Assembly (NCBI GenBank): GCA_964542225.1
Contig: CAZITO010000017.1
Location: 1 to 28,744 of the forward strand
Reading direction: 5' to 3'
DNA: 28,744 nt
Origin: Scybalousia_A sp964542225
GTDB lineage: Bacteria; Bacteroidota; Bacteroidia; Bacteroidales; P3
Each line of letters begins with the position of its first letter. The first letter of the stretch is position 1. The notes beneath the pieces are model-generated. The model was not told the origin of the DNA, searched no databases, and saw nothing but the letters and a program-made list of their open reading frames with translations. Below, one piece after another: positions 1-7,809 of this stretch. A program made the translations under genes and the position numbers.

Positions 1-277
1 TGAAACGCCGATTCATTTCGACGAATCGGCGTTTCGATAAAATAAAACGCCGTTTCGTTTTTACTGATTATCAAGCAGTTATAAGGATGAAAATTGGGAT
101 TTTTGTGTTAGGGGTATTTCTCTATGCAAAGTTACGAAGATTCTACGACCTGACCAAACGCGTGCAAAAATTTATTTTGTAACTTATTGATTTTCAGTAA
201 ACCGATTTTTTTGTTTTTCTTTTGCTTTTTTATGGGTTAGCATAGGTTGTAATAGTTTTTGATGAGTTAGCATAAAC
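1..277. repeat. Dispersed palindromic repeat, copy 1 (right part, cut by window start)
   Basis: This aligns without gaps to 12205-12407 of copy 2, with about 11 mismatches in roughly 205 bases. It opens with a stem-loop: 13-base arms (GAAACGCCGATTC at 2-14, GAATCGGCGTTTC at 23-35) around an 8-base loop, followed by a third related unit (AAACGCCGTTTCG). Conserved unique-looking sequence follows up to the TCAGTAAACC at about 194-203. The right end has an ATGGGTTAGCATAGG motif (232-246) and a second version (GATGAGTTAGCATAAAC, 261-277), both inverse to the left-end motif of copies 2 and 3. No protein-coding support is seen. The true left part lies outside the window. Confidence 0.85.
127..157 (-). 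promoter_or_regulatory. Promoter inside repeat copy 1
   Basis: On the minus strand there is TTG (157-155), 20 bases, then TAACTTTG (134-127). This fits the Bacteroidota housekeeping promoter pattern of TTG, about 19-21 bases, TAnnTTTG. Both boxes and the spacing are identical in copy 2, while some spacer bases differ. Transcription would start near position 121 and run leftwards through the stem-loops. It is a sequence match only; no expression evidence is available. Confidence 0.5.
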
Positions 278-341
278 AAAGTCTGTAAAAAACTTTGCGA
301 GTGCTTTGTTTGGAGAAGTTATTGCAGTATATAATTAAGTT

Positions 342-386
342 ATTGGGGCAACCCAATTATGATTTGCAAAAAAATAACTAACTTTG
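342..386 (+). promoter_or_regulatory. Putative promoter region of the small membrane protein-mutL pair
   Basis: TAACTTTG lies at 379-386, 36 bases before the start codon at 423, and matches the Bacteroidota -7 box. No good TTG lies at the expected distance. Instead a short inverted repeat (ATTGGG at 342-347, CCCAAT at 352-357, 4-base loop) sits about where the upstream element should be, so an activator or repressor site is possible. An AGGAG at about 400 is too far from the ATG to act as a normal ribosome binding site. Confidence 0.4.
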
Positions 387-422
387 CAACCTGAATATAG
401 GAGAAAGTAAAAACAAAATTCT

Positions 423-698
423 ATGGCACTTTTTTTTGAACATAAACGACCGCGACAATTTGAATATCAACCACGATTTTATGACCCCAAAAAAGAACGT
501 TTGGAGCAATTGAAAGCAAAATATGGAGAACAGCAAGGGGAAACTTTTAACAGAAGAATAAATTTTCGTGCTGCTTTGAAAGAAAAACAAGACGAAAAAA
601 TAGGTTCCAAAGTACCTATTTCAAAAATTGTGGTTTATGCCTGCATTGTGGTTATTTTGTTGTATGTAATACTGGAATTTTTGGCAAGATGGCAATAA
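423..698 (+). CDS. Small single-pass membrane protein of the mutL-adjacent Bacteroidota family
   Basis: This is a 91-residue protein of unknown function. The N-terminal two thirds is highly charged and should be cytoplasmic. It begins with an RPRQFEYQPRFYDPKKE stretch, resembling the basic-x-F-x-Y-x-P-R-(F/Y)-Y signature I recall in small proteins encoded beside mutL across Bacteroidota (some carry a legacy 'riboflavin synthase subunit beta' label that the sequence does not support). Residues about 66-88 form one hydrophobic transmembrane segment, giving a C-tail-anchored look with only a few residues outside. The stop codon lies inside the mutL start region (10-base overlap), so the two genes are very likely co-transcribed and perhaps translationally coupled. 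Coding status is well supported by the overlap and composition. A role in mismatch repair is only a contextual guess. Confidence 0.8.
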   Translation: MALFFEHKRPRQFEYQPRFYDPKKERLEQLKAKYGEQQGETFNRRINFRAALKEKQDEKIGSKVPISKIVVYACIVVILLYVILEFLARWQ

Positions 699-2461
699 AC
701 GTGCTTCCAACCATAATAGCCAATCAAATAGCTGCAGGTGAGGTTGTTTCACGTCCTGCAAGCGTGGTTAAGGAATTGATGGAGAACTCCATAGATGCAG
801 GAGCAACAGAGATAAAACTTATAGTAAAGGACGCAGGAAGAAGTCTTGTAGAGGTTATTGACAACGGGGGAGGTATGGACGAGGAGGATTGTGAAAAATG
901 TTTCTTGCCACATGCTACCTCAAAAATAAAGACAAGCGAAGATTTGCACAAATTGACCACCATGGGTTTTAGAGGCGAAGCCCTGTCCTCCATAGCTTCA
1001 ATTGCCTTAGTGGAATTGAAAAGCAGACAGGAAAACAAGGAGTTGGGTACCTTGATAGATATAGAGGGCGGAGTAATAAAGAAAAAAGAGCCGACACTAT
1101 GTCCTAAGGGTACTGATATTAAGGTAAAAAGCATTTTTTTTAACACCCCGGCAAGACGCAATTTTTTGAAAAGTGACAGTGTTGAAAATTCTCACATTGC
1201 GGATGCTTTTATAAGAATTGCTTTGACATATAATGAGGTTGCCTTTTCTTATTACAACAATGATAAACTTATTTATAAATTAGATAAAGCAAACGCAAAA
1301 AAAAGAATAACGGATATTTTTGGTAATAGTTTTAAAAGTAAATTATTAAATATTGACCAAGAAGTTGATATAGTGAAAATTCACGGCTTTATATCAAGTT
1401 TGGATTTAAGCAGAAAAAACAAAAATGAGGAATACTTTTTTGTAAATAATCGTTTTATGAAAAACAATTATTTGGCAAACGCAGTGGAAAGAGCCTATAA
1501 CGGTCTTTTACCGGAAAAAAACTTTCCCGTATTCTTTATTTCCTTGCAGGTAAATCCCAAAGACATAGACGTAAATATTCACCCGACGAAGACGGAAATA
1601 AAATTTTTGGACGACAAAATAATATATACCCTACTCTATTCGGCTGTACGTAAAGCACTTGGGCAAAATACTTTTGATAACTTGGACTTTGAAAAGAAAG
1701 ATATTGTATTTCCTGCCATGAATAAGGGCAATGTATTTCAGCCTCATGTAAAATACGACTCCTCTTACAACCCCTTTGCAAACGGAATAAGCAACACTGA
1801 ATTTTATTGCTCTGATAGTAATAACAATTTGGAACAAACACAAATATCGTTTTCAAATAAAGGAATAGATTATGAAGAAAGTCCGAGTAATAATCAAACT
1901 TATACACCTTTCCAAATTCAAAAAAAATACATAGTAAGCAAAATGCACGAAAGCATAATAATAATAGACCAGCATCGTGCTTCCAAAAATATTATTTTTC
2001 ATAGGTTGCTCAACAAAGAAAACACTCAGGTATCATCCCAAAAATTGATTCTTCCTTATAATTACAAGTGTGATTTAAGAGATTTTGAACTCATAAAATC
2101 CGCTCAAAGTCAAATAACAGATATGGGGTTTGAAATAGAGGAAAACGAAGACAAAACATGGAATATTTTGGCAGTACCTTTCAATCTATCTATAGATAAA
2201 GCAATCTCATTAATAGAAGATTACATAAATAAATTACACAATAACTTTATCTTAAAGGAAGAGGAAAAAAATTTGGAATTGATGAATATTGCTGAAAAAT
2301 TAGCCATACCTTACGGAACATATCTTTCTGAAAATGAAATAATGAAACTTTTAGCGGAATTATTCAAACTTTCCTCTTTGGAACAACTTCCCAACGGAGA
2401 AAAAGTATTGTTGAAAATAGACAAAGATTTTTGCGACAATATTTTTAACTTCAAAATCTAA
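689..2461 (+). CDS. mutL: DNA mismatch repair protein MutL
   Basis: MutL is the ATP-dependent matchmaker that links mismatch-bound MutS to strand incision and excision. The N-terminal GHKL ATPase is complete: catalytic Glu29 in VVKEL, NSIDAGA around residue 33, DNGGGM at 58-63, GFRGEAL at 93-99, and the DVNIHPTK transducer motif near 294-301. A variable linker (about 325-405) leads to a C-terminal dimerisation domain. At 590 residues the length is normal. The nuclease-type motif DQHA(x)2E(x)4E found in endonuclease MutLs appears as DQHRASKNIIFHR (427-439), without the two glutamates, and no cysteine-containing C-terminal metal motif is visible. The protein therefore probably does not nick DNA by the usual mechanism. 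The start overlaps the end of the preceding gene by 10 bases. Confidence 0.97.
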   Translation: MAINVLPTIIANQIAAGEVVSRPASVVKELMENSIDAGATEIKLIVKDAGRSLVEVIDNGGGMDEEDCEKCFLPHATSKIKTSEDLHKLTTMGFRGEALSSIASIALVELKSRQENKELGTLIDIEGGVIKKKEPTLCPKGTDIKVKSIFFNTPARRNFLKSDSVENSHIADAFIRIALTYNEVAFSYYNNDKLIYKLDKANAKKRITDIFGNSFKSKLLNIDQEVDIVKIHGFISSLDLSRKNKNEEYFFVNNRFMKNNYLANAVERAYNGLLPEKNFPVFFISLQVNPKDIDVNIHPTKTEIKFLDDKIIYTLLYSAVRKALGQNTFDNLDFEKKDIVFPAMNKGNVFQPHVKYDSSYNPFANGISNTEFYCSDSNNNLEQTQISFSNKGIDYEESPSNNQTYTPFQIQKKYIVSKMHESIIIIDQHRASKNIIFHRLLNKENTQVSSQKLILPYNYKCDLRDFELIKSAQSQITDMGFEIEENEDKTWNILAVPFNLSIDKAISLIEDYINKLHNNFILKEEEKNLELMNIAEKLAIPYGTYLSENEIMKLLAELFKLSSLEQLPNGEKVLLKIDKDFCDNIFNFKI

Positions 2462-2470
2462 AAAAATATT

Positions 2471-2478
2471 TAACTTTG
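2471..2478 (+). promoter_or_regulatory. Possible -7 box for the Mpv17-like gene
   Basis: TAACTTTG lies in the 44-base gap between the mutL stop and the next start codon, 27 bases before that ATG. A TTG at the standard distance is not seen, so this is a half-supported promoter. Read-through from mutL is equally plausible. Confidence 0.3.
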
Positions 2479-2505
2479 CAAATCAAATAACAAATTATAG
2501 ATAAT

Positions 2506-3204
2506 ATGAAAAAACAAGACTTTGTTTTTATATTTTGCGTAGCAATTTTTGTGGCTTTGTTTATTGTGGTTGAGCCTTTGAATGAATGGTTTCTTTCTTG
2601 GTCGGCTGCTAAGGATTGGAGAGCGTTTGTATTGGCTTTTCTCAAATTTGGTGTACTTGCCACAATGGGAGAATGTATAGGCTTGAGAATTACACAAGGA
2701 GTTTATAATAAAAAAGGATTTGGCGTTTTGCCTCGTGCTTTGGTTTGGGGTGTTTTGGGACTTTGCATAAGTATTGCAATGGGTATTTTTGCCTCCGGTA
2801 GTTTTGGCTTTTTGAATCAATGCGGACTACATATAGAGCCTCAAACTCTTGCCGAACAGTGCTTTGGTACAAGATTGTTATACGCTTTCACTGTGTCGGT
2901 TTTGATGAATACTTTTTTTGCTCCTGTTTTTATGACCGTGCATAAAATCACCGATACACATATAACCAATACGGGCGGTACGCTTAAAGGTTTCTTTACC
3001 CCCATACCTGCAAAAAAAATAATTTGTGAAATGGATTGGGGAAGACAATGGAGTTTTGTATTTATGAAAACCATACCTTTCTTTTGGTATCCTGCGCATA
3101 CATTGACCTTTATGCTACCTGGCGAGTATAGGGTGCTTTGTGCTGCTTTGCTCGGAGTGGCTTTGGGAATAATTCTTTCATTGGCAAACTTAAAAAAGAA
3201 ATAA
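2506..3204 (+). CDS. Mpv17/PMP22-like integral membrane protein
   Basis: A 232-residue, strongly hydrophobic protein with about five or six membrane segments (first at about 8-24, others near 42-56, 79-98, 126-144 and the C-terminus). The C-terminal part contains a tryptophan pair (MDWGRQWSF), then TIPFFWYPAHTLTFMLP and EYRVLCAALLGVALGIILS. This resembles the Mpv17/PMP22 signature in which W, F-W-P-x-x-H/Q, N/T-F, L/V-P and x-x-R-V-L occur in the same order. The family is best known from mitochondria and peroxisomes (Mpv17, Sym1, PMP22), where it is linked to channel activity and membrane stress. Bacterial homologues are poorly characterised. Substrate and role cannot be read from sequence. 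It lies between mutL and hisS with short gaps on both sides, without evident functional linkage. The family call is from memory of the motif. Confidence 0.65.
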   Translation: MKKQDFVFIFCVAIFVALFIVVEPLNEWFLSWSAAKDWRAFVLAFLKFGVLATMGECIGLRITQGVYNKKGFGVLPRALVWGVLGLCISIAMGIFASGSFGFLNQCGLHIEPQTLAEQCFGTRLLYAFTVSVLMNTFFAPVFMTVHKITDTHITNTGGTLKGFFTPIPAKKIICEMDWGRQWSFVFMKTIPFFWYPAHTLTFMLPGEYRVLCAALLGVALGIILSLANLKKK

Positions 3205-3260
3205 GGGAAGTATATTATTGATTTGGTTATAGTTGTTAAAGTTAATTAAAGTTTTTTTTA

Positions 3261-4625
3261 ATGGAATACAAGGCAATAAAGGGAACAAGGGATTTTACAC
3301 CTTTGCAAATGCAGAAACGCAATTATATTTTTGACACAATAAAAAAAGTTTATCTTTCTCATGGCTTTTTGCAAATAGAAACTCCTGCAATGGAGTCACT
3401 CAATACTCTTATGGGAAAATATGGAGATGAAGGCGATAAACTTTTGTTTAAAATACTCAATTCTGGTGAGTTTCTGAAAAAAGAGGAACTGAATGACTTT
3501 TCAGATTTAATCAATTCTTCTTCCATTAACAAGGCTACCAAAATGCTTTGTGAAAAGGGGTTAAGGTATGACCTTACAGTGCCTTTTGCCCGCTTTGTAG
3601 TCAATCACAGAAACGAAATAACTTTTCCATTTAAACGCTTTCAAATACAACCTGTTTGGAGAGCGGACAGACCTCAAAAAGGGAGATATAGAGAATTTTA
3701 TCAATGCGATGCCGATATAATAGGCTCTGATTCTTTATTGAATGAGGTGGAACTTATTCAGATAATAGACGAAGTTTTTTCTTTGTTTGGTTTGGAAATA
3801 AGCATAAAATTGAATAACAGAAAGATTTTGGCAGCCTTTGCTCAGGTGATTGGCAAAGAAAATTGTTTGACCGACCTTACCGTAGCAATAGATAAATTAG
3901 ACAAAGTGGGTATGGACAACGTCATTAAAGAATTGCAAGACAAAGGATTTACAACGGAGGATTGCAACAAAATTTTGCCTATTCTTAATATCAAAGGCTC
4001 TAATGAGGAAAAACTTTTGTCTCTGCAAAATATTATCGGACAAACAGATATAGGAAAAAAGGGCTTGGAAGAAATCAATTACATACTGCAAAAGACAAAA
4101 GTTGCGGGTATTAAAAACTTGGAGTTGGATATTACCTTGGCTCGTGGTTTAAATTATTATACAGGTGCTATTTTTGAAGTAAAGGCTCTTGATATGAATA
4201 TGGGAAGCATAACGGGAGGAGGCAGGTATGACAACCTTACAGGAATATTTGGTATGCCCGATGTTTCCGGCGTGGGCATATCATTCGGAGCAGACAGAAT
4301 TTATGATTGTTTAGAGAAAAAAAATCTGTTTCCCAACAATATAGAAAATTCAACTCAAGTACTTTTTATCAATTTCGGAGAAAAAGAAAGCGATGCTTGC
4401 ATAAGTTTGGCAGACAGGTTGAGAAAAAAAGAAATCTTTTGCGAAATATACCCCGAAAGTGCAAAACTAAAAAAGCAAATGAAATACGCCAATGATAGAA
4501 AATTTCCTTTTGTAGTACTTATAGGAGAAGAAGAGTTAAAAAATTCCACTTGCGTGATAAAGAATATGGCAATAGGAGAGCAAAAAACGATAAATATAAG
4601 TGAATTAGAAAGTTTTTTGTCTTAG
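3261..4625 (+). CDS. hisS: Histidyl-tRNA synthetase
   Basis: A class II aminoacyl-tRNA synthetase that charges tRNA-His with histidine in the cytoplasm. Motif 1 lies near the N-terminus (KGTRDFTP at 7-14 is the usual HisRS opening). Motif 2 is RADRPQKGRYREFYQCD at 134-150. The HisRS-specific histidine-binding motif LARGLNYYTG is at 293-302, and motif 3 (GGGRYDNL ... GISFGADR) spans about 319-346. The C-terminal anticodon-binding domain covers about 365-454. Its 454 residues are typical of the Bacteroidota form. The ATG at 3261 directly precedes the conserved N-terminus. Its stop codon overlaps the recQ stop on the other strand by 4 bases, leaving no room for a conventional terminator between them. 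Confidence 0.97.
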   Translation: MEYKAIKGTRDFTPLQMQKRNYIFDTIKKVYLSHGFLQIETPAMESLNTLMGKYGDEGDKLLFKILNSGEFLKKEELNDFSDLINSSSINKATKMLCEKGLRYDLTVPFARFVVNHRNEITFPFKRFQIQPVWRADRPQKGRYREFYQCDADIIGSDSLLNEVELIQIIDEVFSLFGLEISIKLNNRKILAAFAQVIGKENCLTDLTVAIDKLDKVGMDNVIKELQDKGFTTEDCNKILPILNIKGSNEEKLLSLQNIIGQTDIGKKGLEEINYILQKTKVAGIKNLELDITLARGLNYYTGAIFEVKALDMNMGSITGGGRYDNLTGIFGMPDVSGVGISFGADRIYDCLEKKNLFPNNIENSTQVLFINFGEKESDACISLADRLRKKEIFCEIYPESAKLKKQMKYANDRKFPFVVLIGEEELKNSTCVIKNMAIGEQKTINISELESFLS

Positions 4626-6340
4626 TTTTTTGTTTTTGCTTTGCAGTTATCACAAATACCACAATCATTGATATTTTCGGAAAAGTATTTCAATATATAT
4701 TTCCAACGGCAGGTCTTTATATTCAGAAAGTTAAGCATATACTCGGCTCTGAACAAGTTTGCTTTCTTTGCTAAGAAGTATAATTCCTGCGAAAAAAGAT
4801 GAGAATTTTTATAAGGTCTGTCTTGTAAAAAAGTAATATAATCACCTTTTAATTTTTCTTTGTAAGTTATTATATTATACTTCATTAAAATTTTTAAGTC
4901 CTTTATTACTTGAGAAGTTGGAACTCTGCCGCTTTCAGCCATTTGAGTTTCGTTGATTCTTACAAAATCATGGTGTATTTCCGGGTAAAGTCTTAACAAA
5001 TAGTCTATAATATAATAGTATTGGTCGTATTCGTTTAAAAACTTGTTTAATTCCCTGTTTTCCACTATTATTTTTAATTCCGATGTAGGCAATTCATTAT
5101 TGGATAGTTTTATCCAACCCTCATTCTCCAAAATATTTAAAGAATTGATAACCACAGGCAATGAATACTTTGTCTTAACCATTAAATCATCTATATCCAA
5201 AGGAAATTCCTCCCCTTGACCACTACCCACAGCCAATTGAAACTTGTTGCAAAGAAGTTGGTATATATTTGAAATTATATCGGTGGAGGGATAAGCGTTT
5301 TGAGTAATAATCTTGTGAGTATGAATATCTTGTTGGTTATAAAGCAATATACTGTAAGCCTTTTTGCCATCTCGTCCTGCCCTACCCAATTCTTGATAAT
5401 ATCTTTCCATTGATTGAGGTATATCTGTGTGAATTACATACCTTACATCCGCTTTATCTATACCCATACCAAAAGCAGAAGTCGCCACTATCAGTTGCAG
5501 TTCGCCCTTTAACCATTCATTTTGAGTTTGAACCCTTTCGTATTGAGTCAAATGAGCATGATAAGGCTTAACCGATAGTTTATAATATTCTTTTAAAGCA
5601 TTGGCAATTAAAATAGTATCTATTCTTTTATTACAATAAACAATACCAGTTCCTTTCAAATGCTGTACAACCAAGGCTATTTTGTCCACTTTGTTGGTTG
5701 TTTCTGTTACTTTTATGTGTATATTGTTTCTATAGGAAGAAGAGGTAGAAATATAATAATCAGAATATTGTGAAAAATGCAGAGTTTTAATTATATCTTC
5801 TTTTACTTTATCGGTTGCCGAGGCAGTGAGAGCCAAAACAGGCACTTCAGGTCGTAAATCTTTAAGCAAACCGAGTTTCAAATAAGACGGACGAAACCTA
5901 TATCCCCATTGAGAAATACAATGAGCCTCATCAACAACAAATAAATTGATTTTTAAGTTTTTTAAATGATAATGAAATTGTTTGTCTGTGATTCTTTCCG
6001 CTGCAACAAAGAGAAATTTTGCCCTATGATTATAACATTGATTTATTGCACTCTCATTTTTCTCATTGGTTTGCAAACTATTTATGGTAACCGCTTTTAT
6101 ACCAACTCGTTCCAAAGCATCCATTTGGTCTTTTATAAGAGAAAGCAAAGGCTCTATTACCACACAGATTCCTGTTTTCATCAAAGCCGGTACTTGGTAG
6201 GCTATGCTCTTGCCTCCACCCGTTGGCATAATACCCAAAGTATCCTTTCCACTAATAATTGAGGATATAATCTCTTCCTGTTTCAGACGGAAAGAGTTAT
6301 ATCCCCAGTACTTTTGTAAAACTTCTATAGGTGTAAGCAC
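4622..6340 (-). CDS. recQ: RecQ-family ATP-dependent DNA helicase (short form, C-terminal zinc module)
   Basis: A superfamily 2, 3'-5' DNA helicase for recombination and replication-fork repair. The Walker A motif MPTGGGKS is at 38-45, the DEAH box at 137-140, motif III is ALTASA near 170, and GRAGRDG marks motif VI. The aromatic-rich loop reads QWGYRFRP (about 144-151), where an acidic residue usually precedes FRP; here it is Arg. A winged-helix-like region follows the helicase core. The four zinc-ligand cysteines (C-x15-C-x2-C-x2-C) come at the very C-terminus rather than directly after the core as in E. coli RecQ, and there is no HRDC domain. The start is GTG at 6340: the codon just before it is an in-frame stop, and no ATG occurs before the Walker A motif. 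It begins 15 bases after the lpdA stop, so the two are likely co-transcribed. Confidence 0.93.
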   Translation of the reverse strand: MLTPIEVLQKYWGYNSFRLKQEEIISSIISGKDTLGIMPTGGGKSIAYQVPALMKTGICVVIEPLLSLIKDQMDALERVGIKAVTINSLQTNEKNESAINQCYNHRAKFLFVAAERITDKQFHYHLKNLKINLFVVDEAHCISQWGYRFRPSYLKLGLLKDLRPEVPVLALTASATDKVKEDIIKTLHFSQYSDYYISTSSSYRNNIHIKVTETTNKVDKIALVVQHLKGTGIVYCNKRIDTILIANALKEYYKLSVKPYHAHLTQYERVQTQNEWLKGELQLIVATSAFGMGIDKADVRYVIHTDIPQSMERYYQELGRAGRDGKKAYSILLYNQQDIHTHKIITQNAYPSTDIISNIYQLLCNKFQLAVGSGQGEEFPLDIDDLMVKTKYSLPVVINSLNILENEGWIKLSNNELPTSELKIIVENRELNKFLNEYDQYYYIIDYLLRLYPEIHHDFVRINETQMAESGRVPTSQVIKDLKILMKYNIITYKEKLKGDYITFLQDRPYKNSHLFSQELYFLAKKANLFRAEYMLNFLNIKTCRWKYILKYFSENINDCGICDNCKAKTKN

Positions 6341-6355
6341 TTAAATAAAGGAAAT

Positions 6356-7729
6356 TTAAGAATTGACAGCCATAGTCAAAGCCTCCATAACAGCCTCCGA
6401 CATAGTTGGGTGAGGATGTACTGCGTCTATCAATTGTTGAGCATTTAAACCGTTTTCCCTTGCTACAACAATTTCCTCTATCATTTCAGTAACATTATCA
6501 CCTACCATACTACATCCCAATATTTTATTATCTTTTGCATCAAGTACAACTTTAACAAAACCATCTCTGTTGCCTGCTGCCGTTGCCTTACCCGAGGCCA
6601 TAAACATAAATTTGCCTACTTTCACCTCAAAGCCTTGTTCTTTTGCCTTATCCTCTGTCAAACCGACAGAAGCGATTTCAGGTGTTGTATAAGTACAACC
6701 CGGTATATTAAAATAAGATACAGGTTTTACTTCAAGTTGTTTTATATGTTTGATACAAACCTCTGCCTCTTTGCTTGCCACATGTGCAAGAGCAGGACCA
6801 TGTACTATGTCTCCTATGGCATAAACACCTTTTACATTAGTTTCATACCATTCATTTACAATTACTTTACCTCTTTCTGTCGGTATTTGTAGATTTTCCA
6901 AACCAAGCCCTTCAAGGTTTGTCTCCACACCAACAGCAGAAAGCACCACATCACAAGTTATCTCTTCGGTTTTCTTTCCACTTAAAGTAACTTTGCATTT
7001 ATTATCTATAACTTCCACTTTATCAACAGAAGTAGAAGTATAAACTTTCATACCATTTTTTTTGAAAACTCTCTGCAAAGTGGAAGCGACTTCTTTGTCT
7101 TCATTTGGTACTATTGTAGGCATAAACTCCACAAGAATAACCTGAGTACCTATTGTTTGATAAAAATGAGCAAACTCGCTACCTATGGCTCCACTACCCA
7201 CAACAACCATTGTCTCAGGCTGTTTGTCCAAAGTCATAGCCTCTCTGTAACCAATTACATATTTGCCATCTTGTGGTAAATTTGGCAATTGTTTGGAGTG
7301 TGCTCCCGTTGCAAGTATTATATGCTCTGCTTCTATAATTTGTTCTCCCTCTTGAGTCTCTACTTTTATGGATTTGTCTTTGGTGAGAGAGCCTTTGCCA
7401 AAAATAACATCCACATTATGTTTTTTCATCAAAAACTCAACTCCTTTATTCATCATATCTGCTACATTGCGTGAGCGTTCTACTATTTTACTAAAATTAG
7501 GCTTTACAATACCTTCTATTTCAACACCATAGTCCGCTCCTTTTATGGCATAATGATAGGCTTGAGCAGATTTTAAAAGCGCCTTGGTCGGAATGCATCC
7601 CCAATTCAAACATATACCTCCCAGTCTCTCTCTTTCAATCAAAGCAACCTTAAATCCCAATTGTGCGGCTTTTTCTGCAGCAACATAACCGCCGGGTCCT
7701 GCACCTATTATTGCTATATCATATCTCAT
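6356..7729 (-). CDS. lpdA: Dihydrolipoyl dehydrogenase (E3)
   Basis: A flavoprotein disulfide reductase that re-oxidises dihydrolipoamide in 2-oxoacid dehydrogenase complexes or the glycine cleavage system, reducing NAD. The FAD-binding GAGPGGYVAAEKAA lies at about 9-22. The redox-active pair is in GGICLNWGCIPTKALLKS (Cys-x4-Cys, near 40-45). The NAD-binding GSGAIGSEFAHFY is central, the second FAD motif is YAIGDIVHGPALAHVA, and the C-terminal HPHPTMSEA supplies the active-site His-Glu dyad. At 457 residues it is full length. No E1 or E2 gene is present in this window, so which complex it serves cannot be told. It lies 80 bases downstream of the barrel gene stop and 15 bases upstream of recQ. 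Confidence 0.96.
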   Translation of the reverse strand: MRYDIAIIGAGPGGYVAAEKAAQLGFKVALIERERLGGICLNWGCIPTKALLKSAQAYHYAIKGADYGVEIEGIVKPNFSKIVERSRNVADMMNKGVEFLMKKHNVDVIFGKGSLTKDKSIKVETQEGEQIIEAEHIILATGAHSKQLPNLPQDGKYVIGYREAMTLDKQPETMVVVGSGAIGSEFAHFYQTIGTQVILVEFMPTIVPNEDKEVASTLQRVFKKNGMKVYTSTSVDKVEVIDNKCKVTLSGKKTEEITCDVVLSAVGVETNLEGLGLENLQIPTERGKVIVNEWYETNVKGVYAIGDIVHGPALAHVASKEAEVCIKHIKQLEVKPVSYFNIPGCTYTTPEIASVGLTEDKAKEQGFEVKVGKFMFMASGKATAAGNRDGFVKVVLDAKDNKILGCSMVGDNVTEMIEEIVVARENGLNAQQLIDAVHPHPTMSEAVMEALTMAVNS

Positions 7730-7767
7730 ATTCTATAAAGTATTTTATTATTAAAAGTTTATTTATA

Positions 7768-7775
7768 CAAAATTA
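7768..7775 (-). promoter_or_regulatory. Possible -7 box of lpdA
   Basis: TAATTTTG on the minus strand (7775-7768), 38 bases upstream of the lpdA ATG in the 80-base gap after the barrel gene. No TTG at the usual distance was found, so support is partial. Confidence 0.3.
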
Positions 7776-7809
7776 CAATAATTTCTATAACATAAGAAAT
7801 TTTACCCTT

